Shown: positions 10,627 to 26,200 of the stretch, one piece after another | How the letters are laid out: each line of letters starts with the position of its first letter | How positions within the stretch are numbered: the stretch's first letter is position 1 | DNA from: Apostichopus parvimensis | Taxonomy: Eukaryota; Echinodermata; Holothuroidea; Aspidochirotida; Stichopodidae | DNA: 52,607 nucleotides | Direction: 5' to 3' | Assembly (NCBI GenBank): GCA_000934455.1 | Contig: KN889397.1 | Location: 1-52,607, forward strand | The notes under the pieces: generated by a model | Databases searched by the model: none | The model's input: the letters and a program-made list of their open reading frames with translations, nothing else | Told to the model about the DNA's origin: nothing | Program-made: the position numbers and the translations under genes

Positions 10627-11919
10627 AAACCAACTCTCAGTCTGAGGAAGAAGCTGGCAGCTCAACAGAAGGCACAGAAAATGAATTGGAACAAAGATTA
10701 AATGAACCTTCATCACTGGAAGGAAGTAGTCCAACGGCAGATGGTATTGATGGACAAGATGAAACTGACTCTGCATGTAACGCGAGTCCATCATCCGAGG
10801 AACATACAAAGAAAGAGTCTGCAGATCCCTCAGTGAAAGATGAAACAAGTGAAGAACATTCAAGTGAAGCAACAACAAAATGTGAAAGTTTAAATCAAGA
10901 TGGAGATGATTCCAGGGTGGAAAACTTATCAGAGAGGACTTATGAAACTGAACCAGATATTAATAGAACTTCAACTGATGATAATATAAGTCTCAAAATT
11001 AAATTCCTTAATGAAACAGAAAGGATCATCAGGACAAGCATTGAAGAAACTGTTGGCAACTTTAAAAGGTAAGAAATAACAGGGACAATTTTAAGAAGAG
11101 AAGAAGAAGAAAAGGGAGAAAAAATTATTAGTGGTTGTCCGTTCATACCAGACAAGCAAATTTCTGTTCAGAGGACCAAAGTCCACTGTGATATCGCATT
11201 GTAATGAAATATCCCCAAATAGGTTAAATGGCTCCTGATTTTGTTCAACGGAACATGTGTTTCACAGGTCTTATTTAAGGTGATGGTTTAAAGACAGACC
11301 CTCTTAAAAGGGGGAAAAAATACAGAAATACAGTAGCCCAAAAATGGCAAAATGTTACATGTTGAACAAAGTGAAGATTCACACCATTGGCATCTGTTTC
11401 TTCTTACACCTGTTGAGTACCACATGAAGCACTGTGACCGGGCTTTGTAAATTTGCTGGCAAAACATATCTAAACAGTTTTTATAGTCTTTTATGTATTC
11501 CTGGTAATAAACAGTATTAATCGTTTATGTTTTCCTAGTTGTAAACAGTATTCATCTTTCCTTTTAGACTAAATTTTGCAGAGGAGAGTCAGGATGGTCG
11601 AGTTGTGCACCTCATCTTCAATGGTCAGTTTCTGAGGGATGATAGTCGACAACTCGGTTCCTACAGCATTGTCAACAATTGCGTTCTCCATTGTCATATA
11701 TCACAACATCAGCAAAGTCCAGGAACTGCTGCCCAGCAATCCGAACAAGGAGAGTTAGATATCGGCCAATTCATGGTTCCTTTATTTGCGTGTACCATTG
11801 GCTTCGTTTGGTACCTGAGGTGGCAGTACAGCTATATGTTTAACACCATGTCAACCATGTCCTTGTCAGCAGTCACAGTACTATTCATGTTGGCAGTCCT
11901 TGCTGCATGGAGGGGATGA
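10627..11919 (+). pseudogene. Partial second copy of TMUB lacking start codon and first membrane helix
   Basis: Exon-1 sequence from residue ETNSQSEEE to the donor (about 10627-11068) and a complete exon 2 (11568-11919) are present with the reading frame open, and the encoded protein is identical to copy 1 over the shared part. The exon-2 start differs by TTG to CTA, two changes that both still give Leu. There is no ATG with the family N-terminus; the upstream sequence is poly-C and 3' flank of copy 1. If real it could not make a normal TMUB; if an assembly artefact it is the other allele. AATAAA at 12129-12134 follows this copy, where copy 1 reads AAAAAA. Confidence 0.8.
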
Positions 11920-12128
11920 AAAATGTCAAAAAACCTCCACTAAATTGAAAATGGATTCTTATCCAGCTAAGTTAATAATTGTTCCATCAAAGTACCCATA
12001 GCGAAACTGTGGGAAGATGACTGTCTTATGCACAAAGACATCAAATTGGATATGCTGGAAAGGAGATCTTTAGCAAAAACATGAATCATGACAGCTTAAC
12101 AGGGGCAGTTGGGAGAGAGGGGGTTGAC

Positions 12129-12134
12129 AATAAA
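12129..12134 (+). terminator. Candidate polyadenylation signal of TMUB (second copy)
   Basis: AATAAA lies about 210 bases after the stop codon of the second TMUB copy. The corresponding place after the first copy (about 10487) reads AAAAAA, so the canonical hexamer is present only in this unit. Confidence 0.4.
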
Positions 12135-12240
12135 CAAATGATGTCAGTATTGTCCACTACTGTACCATAAACCCCAAGTTTTGTTCTCATTGTTTGTTAG
12201 ATTTAAGCCCCCCCCCCCTGGAATCTTTAAGTGATTGCTG

Positions 12241-15200
12241 TCTGAATCTTATGTCAACAAAACCTGCATTTACTCTCTTCCCTACAATTGGAAACAGATG
12301 TTAATTTAAAATTAAATTACCTTACAATAGCTCAATGTACTAAGACAATCTCAAGGATCATCAGTATACACCTAACAAAAAATTTTAGATGAATATTTGG
12401 TGGGTTTGTTCAAATTGATCTTGATATTTATAATTGTCATCTTTCGTCAGTATTGCTGTAAGTCACTCTTTGGCTGTGTAAGGGCCTTTTGTATCTTGGA
12501 ATCAGGTAGTTATACTTATTGTTGCCTCTAATGCTGTTCCTTGAAAGATGACAGTAGTAGCCACTGTTCCATCGTCATCTGGGAATACTTTCCGACAGCA
12601 TTTCGGAACAGCATGATAAGTTTCAAAGCTGTAGCCAGAGTCATTATGCATTGACCTTGTTTGCAAACTTTCCCCATTTTTTATCAAAATATTGAATATA
12701 CCATCCAACCAAGTACCCAACATCAGCCATCAGGAGGCAACCCACCTTGCTGCTCAGCTCAAGTGTTAGCATAGTTGGTCTACAAATGATGTACACCCTT
12801 GAAGATGTTGGATACTTTCTACTATTCAGGCATGCAAAGGAAAATCTTAACTGAGTGCATACTGTATCTACTGTCAGTCCTAACCCAGTGACAATCTCCA
12901 CATATTTCGTTGTCAAATTTACCCACGCAACCATTTAATAAATATGACATCATCAGAAATATTTCAATATCATTACAAAGGGCTAACTTTTCTTATGGTT
13001 GAAGAAATAAACTTACTGTTGGTATTATTGAATATCAATTATAGTTCACATGATCAATGTTTTCCACCTGCCAGTTTTTAATTTCATCTCTTTGTACAAT
13101 TTTTTGGTGTTTTGTCACGTTTTCATTATTTCAACCGGCCTGCATATCTCTTACCTTTACACTTCTGTTGTTTCAAACTGAATAAGGTAACCAGGATGAA
13201 TTGCACAAGTGTATTAAAAGACCCATGTGAGAAATGTGCAAATAAATTAAGTCTGAAATAACAACACTTATCATGGTCCAATTACACTGAAACCATTGTT
13301 GACATATCATTGGCCTTTCTGCTTTATCATTGTTCAAGGTTTCTGCCTAACCCACTTGAATATCTCAGTATTGTTGTGGAAGCAAGGAATACTATGGCGC
13401 TTGAATTTTACCACATAAATTATTCCATGGGGAGAAATCAGCTTGATGATTGTTAACAGTGGAGAAATTTAGTATCACATAGGAGCAGAAATTATGGTTA
13501 GATATCTTTATCAGACTAAATGACACTAATAAACTTGCATTATTTTTAAAGACCATTTAATATGTACTTATTAGCGACACCAGATTCCTGGCAAGAGTGG
13601 CATTTTGTGAATGTCCATTTACTTCTTTACTTGACTTGAGGTATGAATTTTGCATATTATGTCAGGAAAGATGATGGTCGACGTTTGGCAAAAACTTTGA
13701 TATGCATCACATGGTTGAAGGCGTTGAAGACTCGCCCCAAACAGCGTGCCGCGCTTTGAAAAAGTCAACTTTCTGTTGCTTGCAAGTGAAGTTTTCTGCT
13801 TGTCGCTACAAAATGCAGACAGTAATGAAACGCTATACCTTGTTATCTTTTATCTAGACCTGAGATGTCCATCGCTGCTTTGTAGGGTACACTGTGCTGT
13901 GGGTATTAACCGTAGCTGTATGTATTGACTGTACACTAGTGTCTAATTACTGACAGTAGCAAGCTGTGTGTGTATTTTCTGGGATCGATGGTGGTTTTTA
14001 ACACTTCTGTTACACCTCATTCGAAACTAGGTCATATTAACAGCATGAGATGTTTCTTTGTGCACGAGTCTTCACACAGTTTAATTAACAGCTAGTAGTC
14101 CAGGTTGTACTCCTATGATACTTTCTGAACCCTGTGTAATTTTTGAGGAAAGATAGTTTTGTAAACTTCCAAAGATCGTTAATCTGCGTGGCTGGGTTAC
14201 CTCATCCAACACCATCTATTAGATCATTGCAGCAGATGCAACACAAAAACTAGAAAGTACTGCAATACTCCTATGGCCTCAAGTCTGAGTGAATTTACAG
14301 TGGTAGAACATGCCTTAGTTGATGATGAAATGTGGAATTCGAAGTTTTTATTACTAAAAGGTACTTTAAGCCTTTTGAGCTTACATTCAGATTGAGCTTT
14401 CTTACTACAAATCTGGTAGCATGTTATGAAATTTCCTAATCTGTCGTCGTGTTGAATCGCATCTTCAAAAGAATGCTCTTCTAGGCTGTAAGCTCTATAT
14501 TACTGCCATGTTTGTAATATTAGTATAAGCCAACCTACATATTTACAGGCAAGTTACGACATGGCTTGGGGGGCATCAAATAGTTGCACGTAACCCTATT
14601 AATGTCCCAATCAAGTTCAATTACAGTCAGGGATAAGTGAACAAAGATCACATCATGATTCAAGAACATTTCTCTCCAAGCAAGCAGGGCGCTTCAGATG
14701 AGAGAATTGCTGTAGTGCAACAGTCAAACGTTTTCCTCCATTGTTAAATACGCGACTGCTGTTTATTCAGTAAATAGTGATTAACCAGAGATCTCTCCAC
14801 ATTACAGATCCTTTTCCTTCAACTTGAAAAGCAGAATAATTTGGTTAAGAAATCATAAGGCCATTGAAACACACTTTAGGCTTCAAGGTGTTTTGGGAAA
14901 TGGTTTTCCCAACATTGTGCTGATAGCAAGGGACAATACCTTTTGGGGGACAATTCATTTATTTTAAGGGTTCTGGTTTAAATTTGTGATTTTAAGGGTG
15001 AACTGATTAAACTTTTGAAGAAATTTTTTATTGTAGTTTGCTTGCATGTATCAGTGGTTTAATAATTGATTTTATGAAAAGATTTACTACCCCCTACAGG
15101 ACAAAACATATCAGTATTGCAACCAAACATACTAGAAGTGAAATATTTGCCACTAATGTTGGAACCATGTTTTTATATATTGCCATACTTGAAGCATTTT

Positions 15201-16178
15201 CTGTGACAATTGTCCATTCAAGCACGGTCTATCAAATGTCAGGCAGTAAGTCAAAGTCACAACCTCTAGGAAAGTACTCAGAAACAACTTAAGTACAGTT
15301 GGTAACCCCATACTGATGAACTCTAAAGAAGGCTGCATTTTCTGATCACTGTTGAACTAAAGCCAAATCTAATGGTAAACAATAGAATGAGCTGTTCATA
15401 TTTCCACTAATTCCTTTTAAAAATTATCAGGATGAAATACTATCCATTCTGTCTAAACCATCTCTTCCCATACTGATAGAAAGTCCTTAATCCCAGCATT
15501 CTGTCATTCAGTTGTTGACTTGCAAGTGCACTTTATATAAAATACATAGTAATTCAATACTTCTAAAGAGACGGACTAACGAATGAAACAAAAAAGCTCA
15601 CAATACAGTTAACTTTTCAATCATCTATTCATTTTCCATCACATGGCTGGCCAAGAACATTTTTGGGACAAGTGGCCCACTACTGACACCAGACTTGTGT
15701 TCCTCATATGTCTGATCTTCAATTTAATTACAATCAGGTGAATCATCTGCAAATTAATTTCAAATTCTGTCTCAATGAGAAAATAAGTTGAAATGGATTT
15801 GAATACAAAGATCCAACATCAACAGTTTGTTCTGGTTAGGCTGTAATGAATTGGTGCGATTGATACAAACACACAAGAACAACAGGTGCCAATCTTCTCA
15901 CAATCAGAGACGTTTAAGTAATCTATGAACAATGTAAGAAAGATAATTGGCTGGAACATTACATGTCCATTGCTACATTAGATTTTCATTTTGAAAAAAA
16001 ATGATCACTCTTGACTTTTGAAGTTGTCATTGGACCCTCACCCTAAAATACACTTGCCTGCCATACTGATGTAATAAACACCGTTCTCTCTGGTCAAATG
16101 GTGAACTCTGCAAACAAATAAGACCTGAAAATAAATCTGAGACAATTGGTCTCTATCATACTATAACAATGCCCGTAA
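12241..16178. other. Intergenic region between convergent TMUB and ATP5MC; no gene recognised
   Basis: Only a TTAA MITE (13715-14084) is recognisable. Open frames are short (under 100 codons) and resemble no family. Part of the right end should be ATP5MC 3' untranslated sequence, but I see no clear minus-strand AATAAA close to the stop codon. Confidence 0.5.
13715..14084 (-). mobile_element. TTAA-flanked MITE, copy 3
   Basis: Same family and orientation as copy 2. The left boundary is TTGA (a mutated TTAA), followed by AGGCGTTGAAGACTCGCC; the right end is CGAGTCTTCACACAGT followed by TTAA. Internal landmarks match, with scattered substitutions. Confidence 0.82.
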
Positions 16179-20401
<4,223 letters not shown>

Positions 20402-20720
20402 CTTTAGGTTGGTGTTTTTTTGCACAAATTCCTGACAACTTCAACCTGCGAAAGAAACCCATACAATTTAAAGGAATAAAAGTAAGGACTGTAAGAACTG
20501 ACAACACATTTAACTACATTAGAAGTAACTTGAAAATTTCGTAATTAAATTAAATGCTTATCAAATAAATATTATATGCGCTAATAACGTCACTTCTAGA
20601 ACTAACTTAAATTTCGAACGATTGCTAAGAAAATATGGGATTTAGGTTTCTACTCACGTCTTGGATCGGAGTACCGGTAACTGAGCGTAAAGTGCATGCG
20701 TGAACGATAGCCACGTTCGG
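20402..20720 (-). promoter_or_regulatory. ATP5MC 5' untranslated exons and presumed promoter
   Basis: On the minus strand the ATG exon extends upstream to an acceptor TTTCTTTCGCAG|GTTG (exon edge 20445). A matching donor GAC|GTGAGTA ends a probable noncoding exon at 20658, reaching to about 20700-20720. The presumed start region has several CpGs (CACGTTCG, GCATGCGTGAACG). The exon edges are read from splice sites; the transcription start is inferred. Confidence 0.5.
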
Positions 20721-22829
20721 AGATTAATAATTAAAATTATATTAATATGACGCAATTCGATACGATTATACACTAGTATGTTTCACATCTAGTTTTAAAA
20801 GTAAATAAAATATTGAGCATTAACATTTAATTCTTCAAACAAAAACTATAAGTTTATAATATGAAAAAGAGGATCTTAATTTCTAGCATCTCTCTACGTC
20901 ATATGACCTTTCAATTTTCCTGGGGCAAACGGTGAAAGGCAAAAGGTCACCAGCTGGGTTTGGCTGCGAAAAATGTAAACACTAACATTACCAGCTTCCA
21001 CAGTACTGTATATATGGTTACTATAAATGCTTGATTAGTGTGACATATATACGTTTTATACACTAACTTCGGCTTCACGGTCAAGCTTGGGCTCTAATTG
21101 TCGAATTGTATTGGAGAGGGTTTACTAATATGACTTGCTGTCACTAAGCTATCATTGCTAGGTAGCCTAGTACCGTTAGCCTTCTGTTTAGCTTTGTAAA
21201 CTTGTGCTAGGTTTGCTACTGTTCATAAAATAGACAGCACTGACTACAGAGAATCCCAGCTAGTACTACTCCAAGTAGTAGTACAAGTAGAAGTACTACT
21301 AGCCTAGTAATATGTCAACGAGAAGGTAGGATATGCTGTAAATACTACTCATACTACTATACAGCCTGTGTTACTGTTAGGTAGGCCCAGCCTAACTTAG
21401 ATAAAAGGTTTGGATTAGAGTTTGCCTAGGCCTACCCATAAGCCATATCAGGCAAGCCGACAGGACGTAAACATTGTGAACACAAAACAGCTAAGAAAGT
21501 ACCAGCAGGATTTCCACAAGAAGTTTTGCTGTAATAGGCAAGTTATACAGCCTGTGAAAAGTAGCCTTAGTAAGGCTATCTTAGATGTTGAAAGATAGTT
21601 ACCCATAGGCTAGAAGCAAGGGTTCGTCATAGTTCAGCCTTAAGTAATGTGTAATACTAATAGGGTGAAACAAAAAACACCCCACAAATTCAAAACCTCA
21701 TTTTGGAGGCACAGTTCCATGCAGTTATCTCACAGACTAGGCCTTGGTTACTGTCTGCTGTTGCCCCTCCGCATCGGGATGGAGGTTCAGTGGACTTTAA
21801 AATTTTCGGGTAAATGCACATATTTTTGGCTGCGACCAGTTTTAGGCCACCTACCCATTGTATGCCACACAGAAAGTATTTAGCTTGAGGAAATTATCAG
21901 GTGACTTTGGTATATAATTTTTGCAACTTTGTTTTCCTGGTAGTTGGAAACTAACCTGTTTGTTTTAGAGAAGAGCATTCTCTTTTCTCAAACTTGTAAA
22001 TTAGTCAGCTCATCTGCATATTGAGCTACAGTAATACACACATTTCATTTGCAACAACTTTTTTTTGGTATAATTGGTGTCAAATCAATTGGAAACTTCT
22101 ACAGAACATTTTCAGATGGCTGCAGCATTTTTTTGAGTAAACCATCTAACACTGTAGTATATATGGTAATCGGTTAACATTATGATGGACACCAAATATT
22201 GGCACACAGAATTATGCAATGTATATATACTTAATTAAGGCCACCCGTAGTACAAGTATAGAGTGCGTGGATATTGCAGTTGCCTTGCTAGGAAAAGGCA
22301 ACTGTATAAAAAAGTTACAGAAAAGTTAAAACCACAACTAGGGTAGTGGTTCTAACTTTTGAAATTCAATAACTGTAAATTATTTTGATTTGATTTGATT
22401 TATTTGATTTTCCACATATAATAAATATATACAGGAATTATTATGAATGCATTAGAATGCATTATTATTGCATAATATTGCATATTATTGCATATGCATT
22501 AGAATGCATTATTATGAATGCATTAGATAATTATGAATGCATTAGATATTTAAGTTTCTGTTCAGGAACTAATGATATGTCAGTTAAATAATATAAGTTT
22601 TAATCAAGAGGGCTAAATTACAATCACACACAGCATTAAATTGGGACATACAGTACTTCTTTTTTGGTAATGTGGCGAGAATGTTTATGCTTAGGCTGCC
22701 TAAAATAAGTGCATTTACCCTACGGTATATCATATTATCTTATATGTATAGCCTAGTCAGTATTAAGTTATATTGTCAAGAACCCTGTTTCTTCATGTGC
22801 CATAAAGCTGTTGATTGATCGTTTTGCAG
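20721..22829. promoter_or_regulatory. Divergent intergenic region between ATP5MC and JAZF1
   Basis: The two genes are head to head. No coding exon is recognised. A possible JAZF1 noncoding first exon ends at about 21325 (ACGAGAAG|GTAGGA), pairing with an acceptor at 22820-22829. If so, the ATG just before that donor would open a 17-codon upstream reading frame ending in the next exon. The region also has a TAC/AGT-rich palindromic stretch near 21260-21300 and an AT-rich repeat at 22440-22548. Confidence 0.35.
22440..22548. repeat. AT-rich short tandem repeat (ATTATGAATGCATTAGA-like)
   Basis: Blocks of ATTATGAATGCATTAG and ATTATTGCATA alternate several times. It is a low-complexity expansion upstream of the JAZF1 coding exon. 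Confidence 0.8.
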
Positions 22830-22903
22830 GAAAGAAGATGATGTTGATAACAGTCAGCCTAGTTGCTGATTTGAAGCTTCACCACTGGCAGGGGTAACAG
22901 GTC

Positions 22904-23263
22904 ATGGCTTTTTTCACCACAAATAATTGTAAATTCAAGGAGTGCAGTCTGACCTTCTCATCGCTGTGCCAGCTGATAGAGCACATCGAAGAAAGTCACA
23001 TAGGTAATATATGATGTTAGAATTTATTATCAACTACAGACCTGTAGTCGAATAAATCATATGTGGATATAATTATACAAGAATTATATTACTACGAGAA
23101 ACAATGTTTACAGTCGGTACATTTGATCTGATGAAACAGTACAGTAGCATAAAATATAAATTGCATACTGTAGCAGTCTGTACAGTAACTGAATGTGATT
23201 GTGCCTGCTGACTATCATGTTATTCCATGTTATTCCAGTCCAAATGCTGAATTATCTTTTTCC

Positions 23264-23298
<35 letters not shown>

Positions 23299-26200
23299 AG
23301 ATGTGATTTTGCTACACCGGTCATCAAAACTAAATTTCCTAGGCTAAGGTACGGTCACCGTATACCACTTTAACGAGCTAAAACTTACTCAATGTCTTCA
23401 AAAGATTACTGTAATAGACTACTTTGGTGGATCATTGTCTCACCATTTTATTACAGTACTATTTTCAGAGATTGAGGAGTGTTGAATCACACAAGAACAT
23501 GCTGCACTGGTCAGATGGTTTGTACAGAAAAAACTGTTGCAGTTTGAACATAAATTTGACAGAGCAAAGAAATCAGTGGCTAGATATAAACCTTAGGAAC
23601 CGTAGTAATGTGCTTCAGTCCTCTGCATCAAGCAGTTGTAGTAACTCACTTGTTCATGATGATTGAAAACAATGATAATTATTGAAATATTGTAAATTTA
23701 AAGATAGTTTTTTAAGTTTAGAAAAATGAAAAGTTTGGTACTACTGTGAGCAGAATTCAACAAAAATGTGGTTACCATGTCAATATAAAGTAGTGAAAGT
23801 GGCCCTGATTACATTGTTTGATAAGACACATTTTTCGGGGAAGTTTATGCTCAATAGGTGATAAATGGTTGCATGAAATTATGTGAAAGGTCAAAGGTCG
23901 TTGGTATTAGCCCAAATTTTAGCATGCTTTAATCGCTAAACGTATTGAGGAGTATTTTTCCTGGAAGTTCTGGCACTTTAACTTATGCAAAGTAAATGAA
24001 AAGGAATTAGATTTGCCATATTAGTTATTTGAGTTGCTTTGAGACTGGGTGAAAAATGCTTTTTCATATATGAAACCGAATGTAGCCTTTTGATTCCTTG
24101 CCAAGGGCAATATGCAATCTATGTGATGTTTATAGCATGTGTCTATATATGTATGACGACCCAAATCGTACATCTTGTTTGAAGTTCATTGTGCAGATTC
24201 CCCATGATGAGTGGAAGAACCTATTGAAGTTGGTGGAGTTCAAAGGTCATTTTAGGTCATCTGAGGACAAAATCTGAAAACCTTGTGAACATGATAACTC
24301 ACAAATTGAAGCTTGGCATGAAGGCCATAATTCAAATGTTGATCCAACTTGATAAGTACAATAAAGTTATCGAAATCTGTAGAGGTCAAAGGTCACTTGA
24401 GATCAATAGAGGTCAAAGTCAGAAAACCACACATAATTGCAATTTAAGTAAACATTGGTTGAACTTTATACATCGTATGTGAATCCACCTTAATAATTAC
24501 AAGAAGCCTATTGTTTACCATGAAGGTCAATGGTCATTTCAGGTCAATCAGAGATCAAAGTCTGAAAACCTTGTTGTAACAGAAATCTAAAAAAGTGAAA
24601 CTTGGATGCACTTCATACTTGGTATGTGGATCCACCTTATTATAAGAATCTTGTGTGCAATTTACATAAAATGTTCTCTTATAATTTGGCAAGAAATCAC
24701 TAAGCCTGTTAGCTTTCCGGTCTACATATTTGGCAGTATTTACTAACTTGCATTTAAATTCTATGTGTTTTATTTTCTTTGTAGATAACGACCCATCTTT
24801 CCTTGAGAAGCAAGAAGGACAGCAACCATCTGCACTAGCATTAAGCTATGTCATGAGGTGAGTTTGTGTTGAATAGAAATCTTTACTAAAAAGTTCTGAT
24901 TTCATTTGATAGAGCAACCAACTGAAACATTTGGTTCTACGAATTACAAGTTATCCAGCCTCAGGGATGATTTTTAGAGTAATATAGCCTACCATGTATT
25001 CCATATACTTAGGATATGTTTACATAGGATGTAACAAGAAACCTGTGGAATCTCGTGGATATCAGTCCAAATAGTGTTGCATTCACTGAAAATAATATTC
25101 TTCAAACATGAACTTAATGAGAAAATGTAGACTTTAAAAAGAGAGTCAGGCATGATCTAAAGAAATTAGAGTGACTCTTAACTAAAGACAGATGGAATGA
25201 TATTATTTCAACATATGTCAGCGACTTGTTAATTTATTGTAACCTTGTTAGCATTAAAGTGATCTAACAGATACTTAATACATTAGAAAAATCTGTTTAC
25301 CTTTCCAAACCAACATGTACCATGGCTTAGGCCTGCAATACTACCATTGTAGGTGTACCCACTACTAGCCTACTTTGCATATATATGTCATAATAATTAG
25401 GAAAGTTGATTGTTTTTAACATTGACTGGTTAAAGGACTAACTTATTTCACTTTTAAATACTTCACAATGTTTTTGTCATTTTTTGTGCATCTCATTTTG
25501 GATATTGTTGTGTAATTTTTGTTAATTATCAGAACATCTGAAATGATGGATGAAAGATATTACAGTGGTTTGGTTTGCATTTAATACACTGCATTGACTA
25601 GTGATTGCAGCTAAATTGGTAGACCGACTTGTATAATTACCAGTGCAACACCTGGAGTCAAGGTACAAACATAACTCACCTTAGTATGAGAACAAGTACA
25701 AGGTACTTAGTGCAAGTACGTAAGCCTGCCCTTGTAGATCAATACTAGATTTTTCATAAAGAGTAAGAGTCCAAATGGTAAATATGAATATAAGTTAGAA
25801 GGGCCAGGGAGGAGGAGGTCCAAGGGTTAATTACCAACACCATACATTAGCCTTACCCATTTATATGGCCATATAAATTTTTTCTGTTCTTCTTATTTTT
25901 TTGCTTGTCTTTCTTTTTTGTGTAATTAAGGTTTGTAACAGATGCTGCAAAACATCAACCAAAGGAAAAAAAGAAGACCAAATTGTACAGAGGTTCATCA
26001 CCCAAACGTCTTCTCATAGGTAAAGTGCCGACCTAAAGTTATTTCATGAAAGCAGTTGCTGGGATATCCCCTATAGATATTCTCTCAGTGTTATGATGCC
26101 TTTCTTATAGGGTTGTTGCAAAGAATGATGGGAAAACTGTGGAGAATAACTGTTTCCAAGTATGACAACGCTTTTACTTATCTGTAATTACATTTATCAA

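Larger units (their letters stand above)
8978..12240. repeat. 1.65 kb near-identical tandem duplication (8978-10624 and 10625-12240)
   Basis: From AGAAACCAACTCTCAG onward the second segment repeats the first almost base for base: the rest of TMUB exon 1, the intron, exon 2 and about 330 bases of 3' sequence. Differences are a few substitutions and small indels, including a C tract of 25 in one copy and 11 in the other. The junction falls just after the 25-C tract. This fits either a very recent partial duplication or two haplotypes joined by the assembler. Confidence 0.92.

Noticed and set aside
13746-13928. Open frame ending in CAVGINRSCMY, echoed by a minus-strand frame at 49551-49844
   Set aside because: Both are translations of the same TTAA MITE body, which is non-coding in the other copies.
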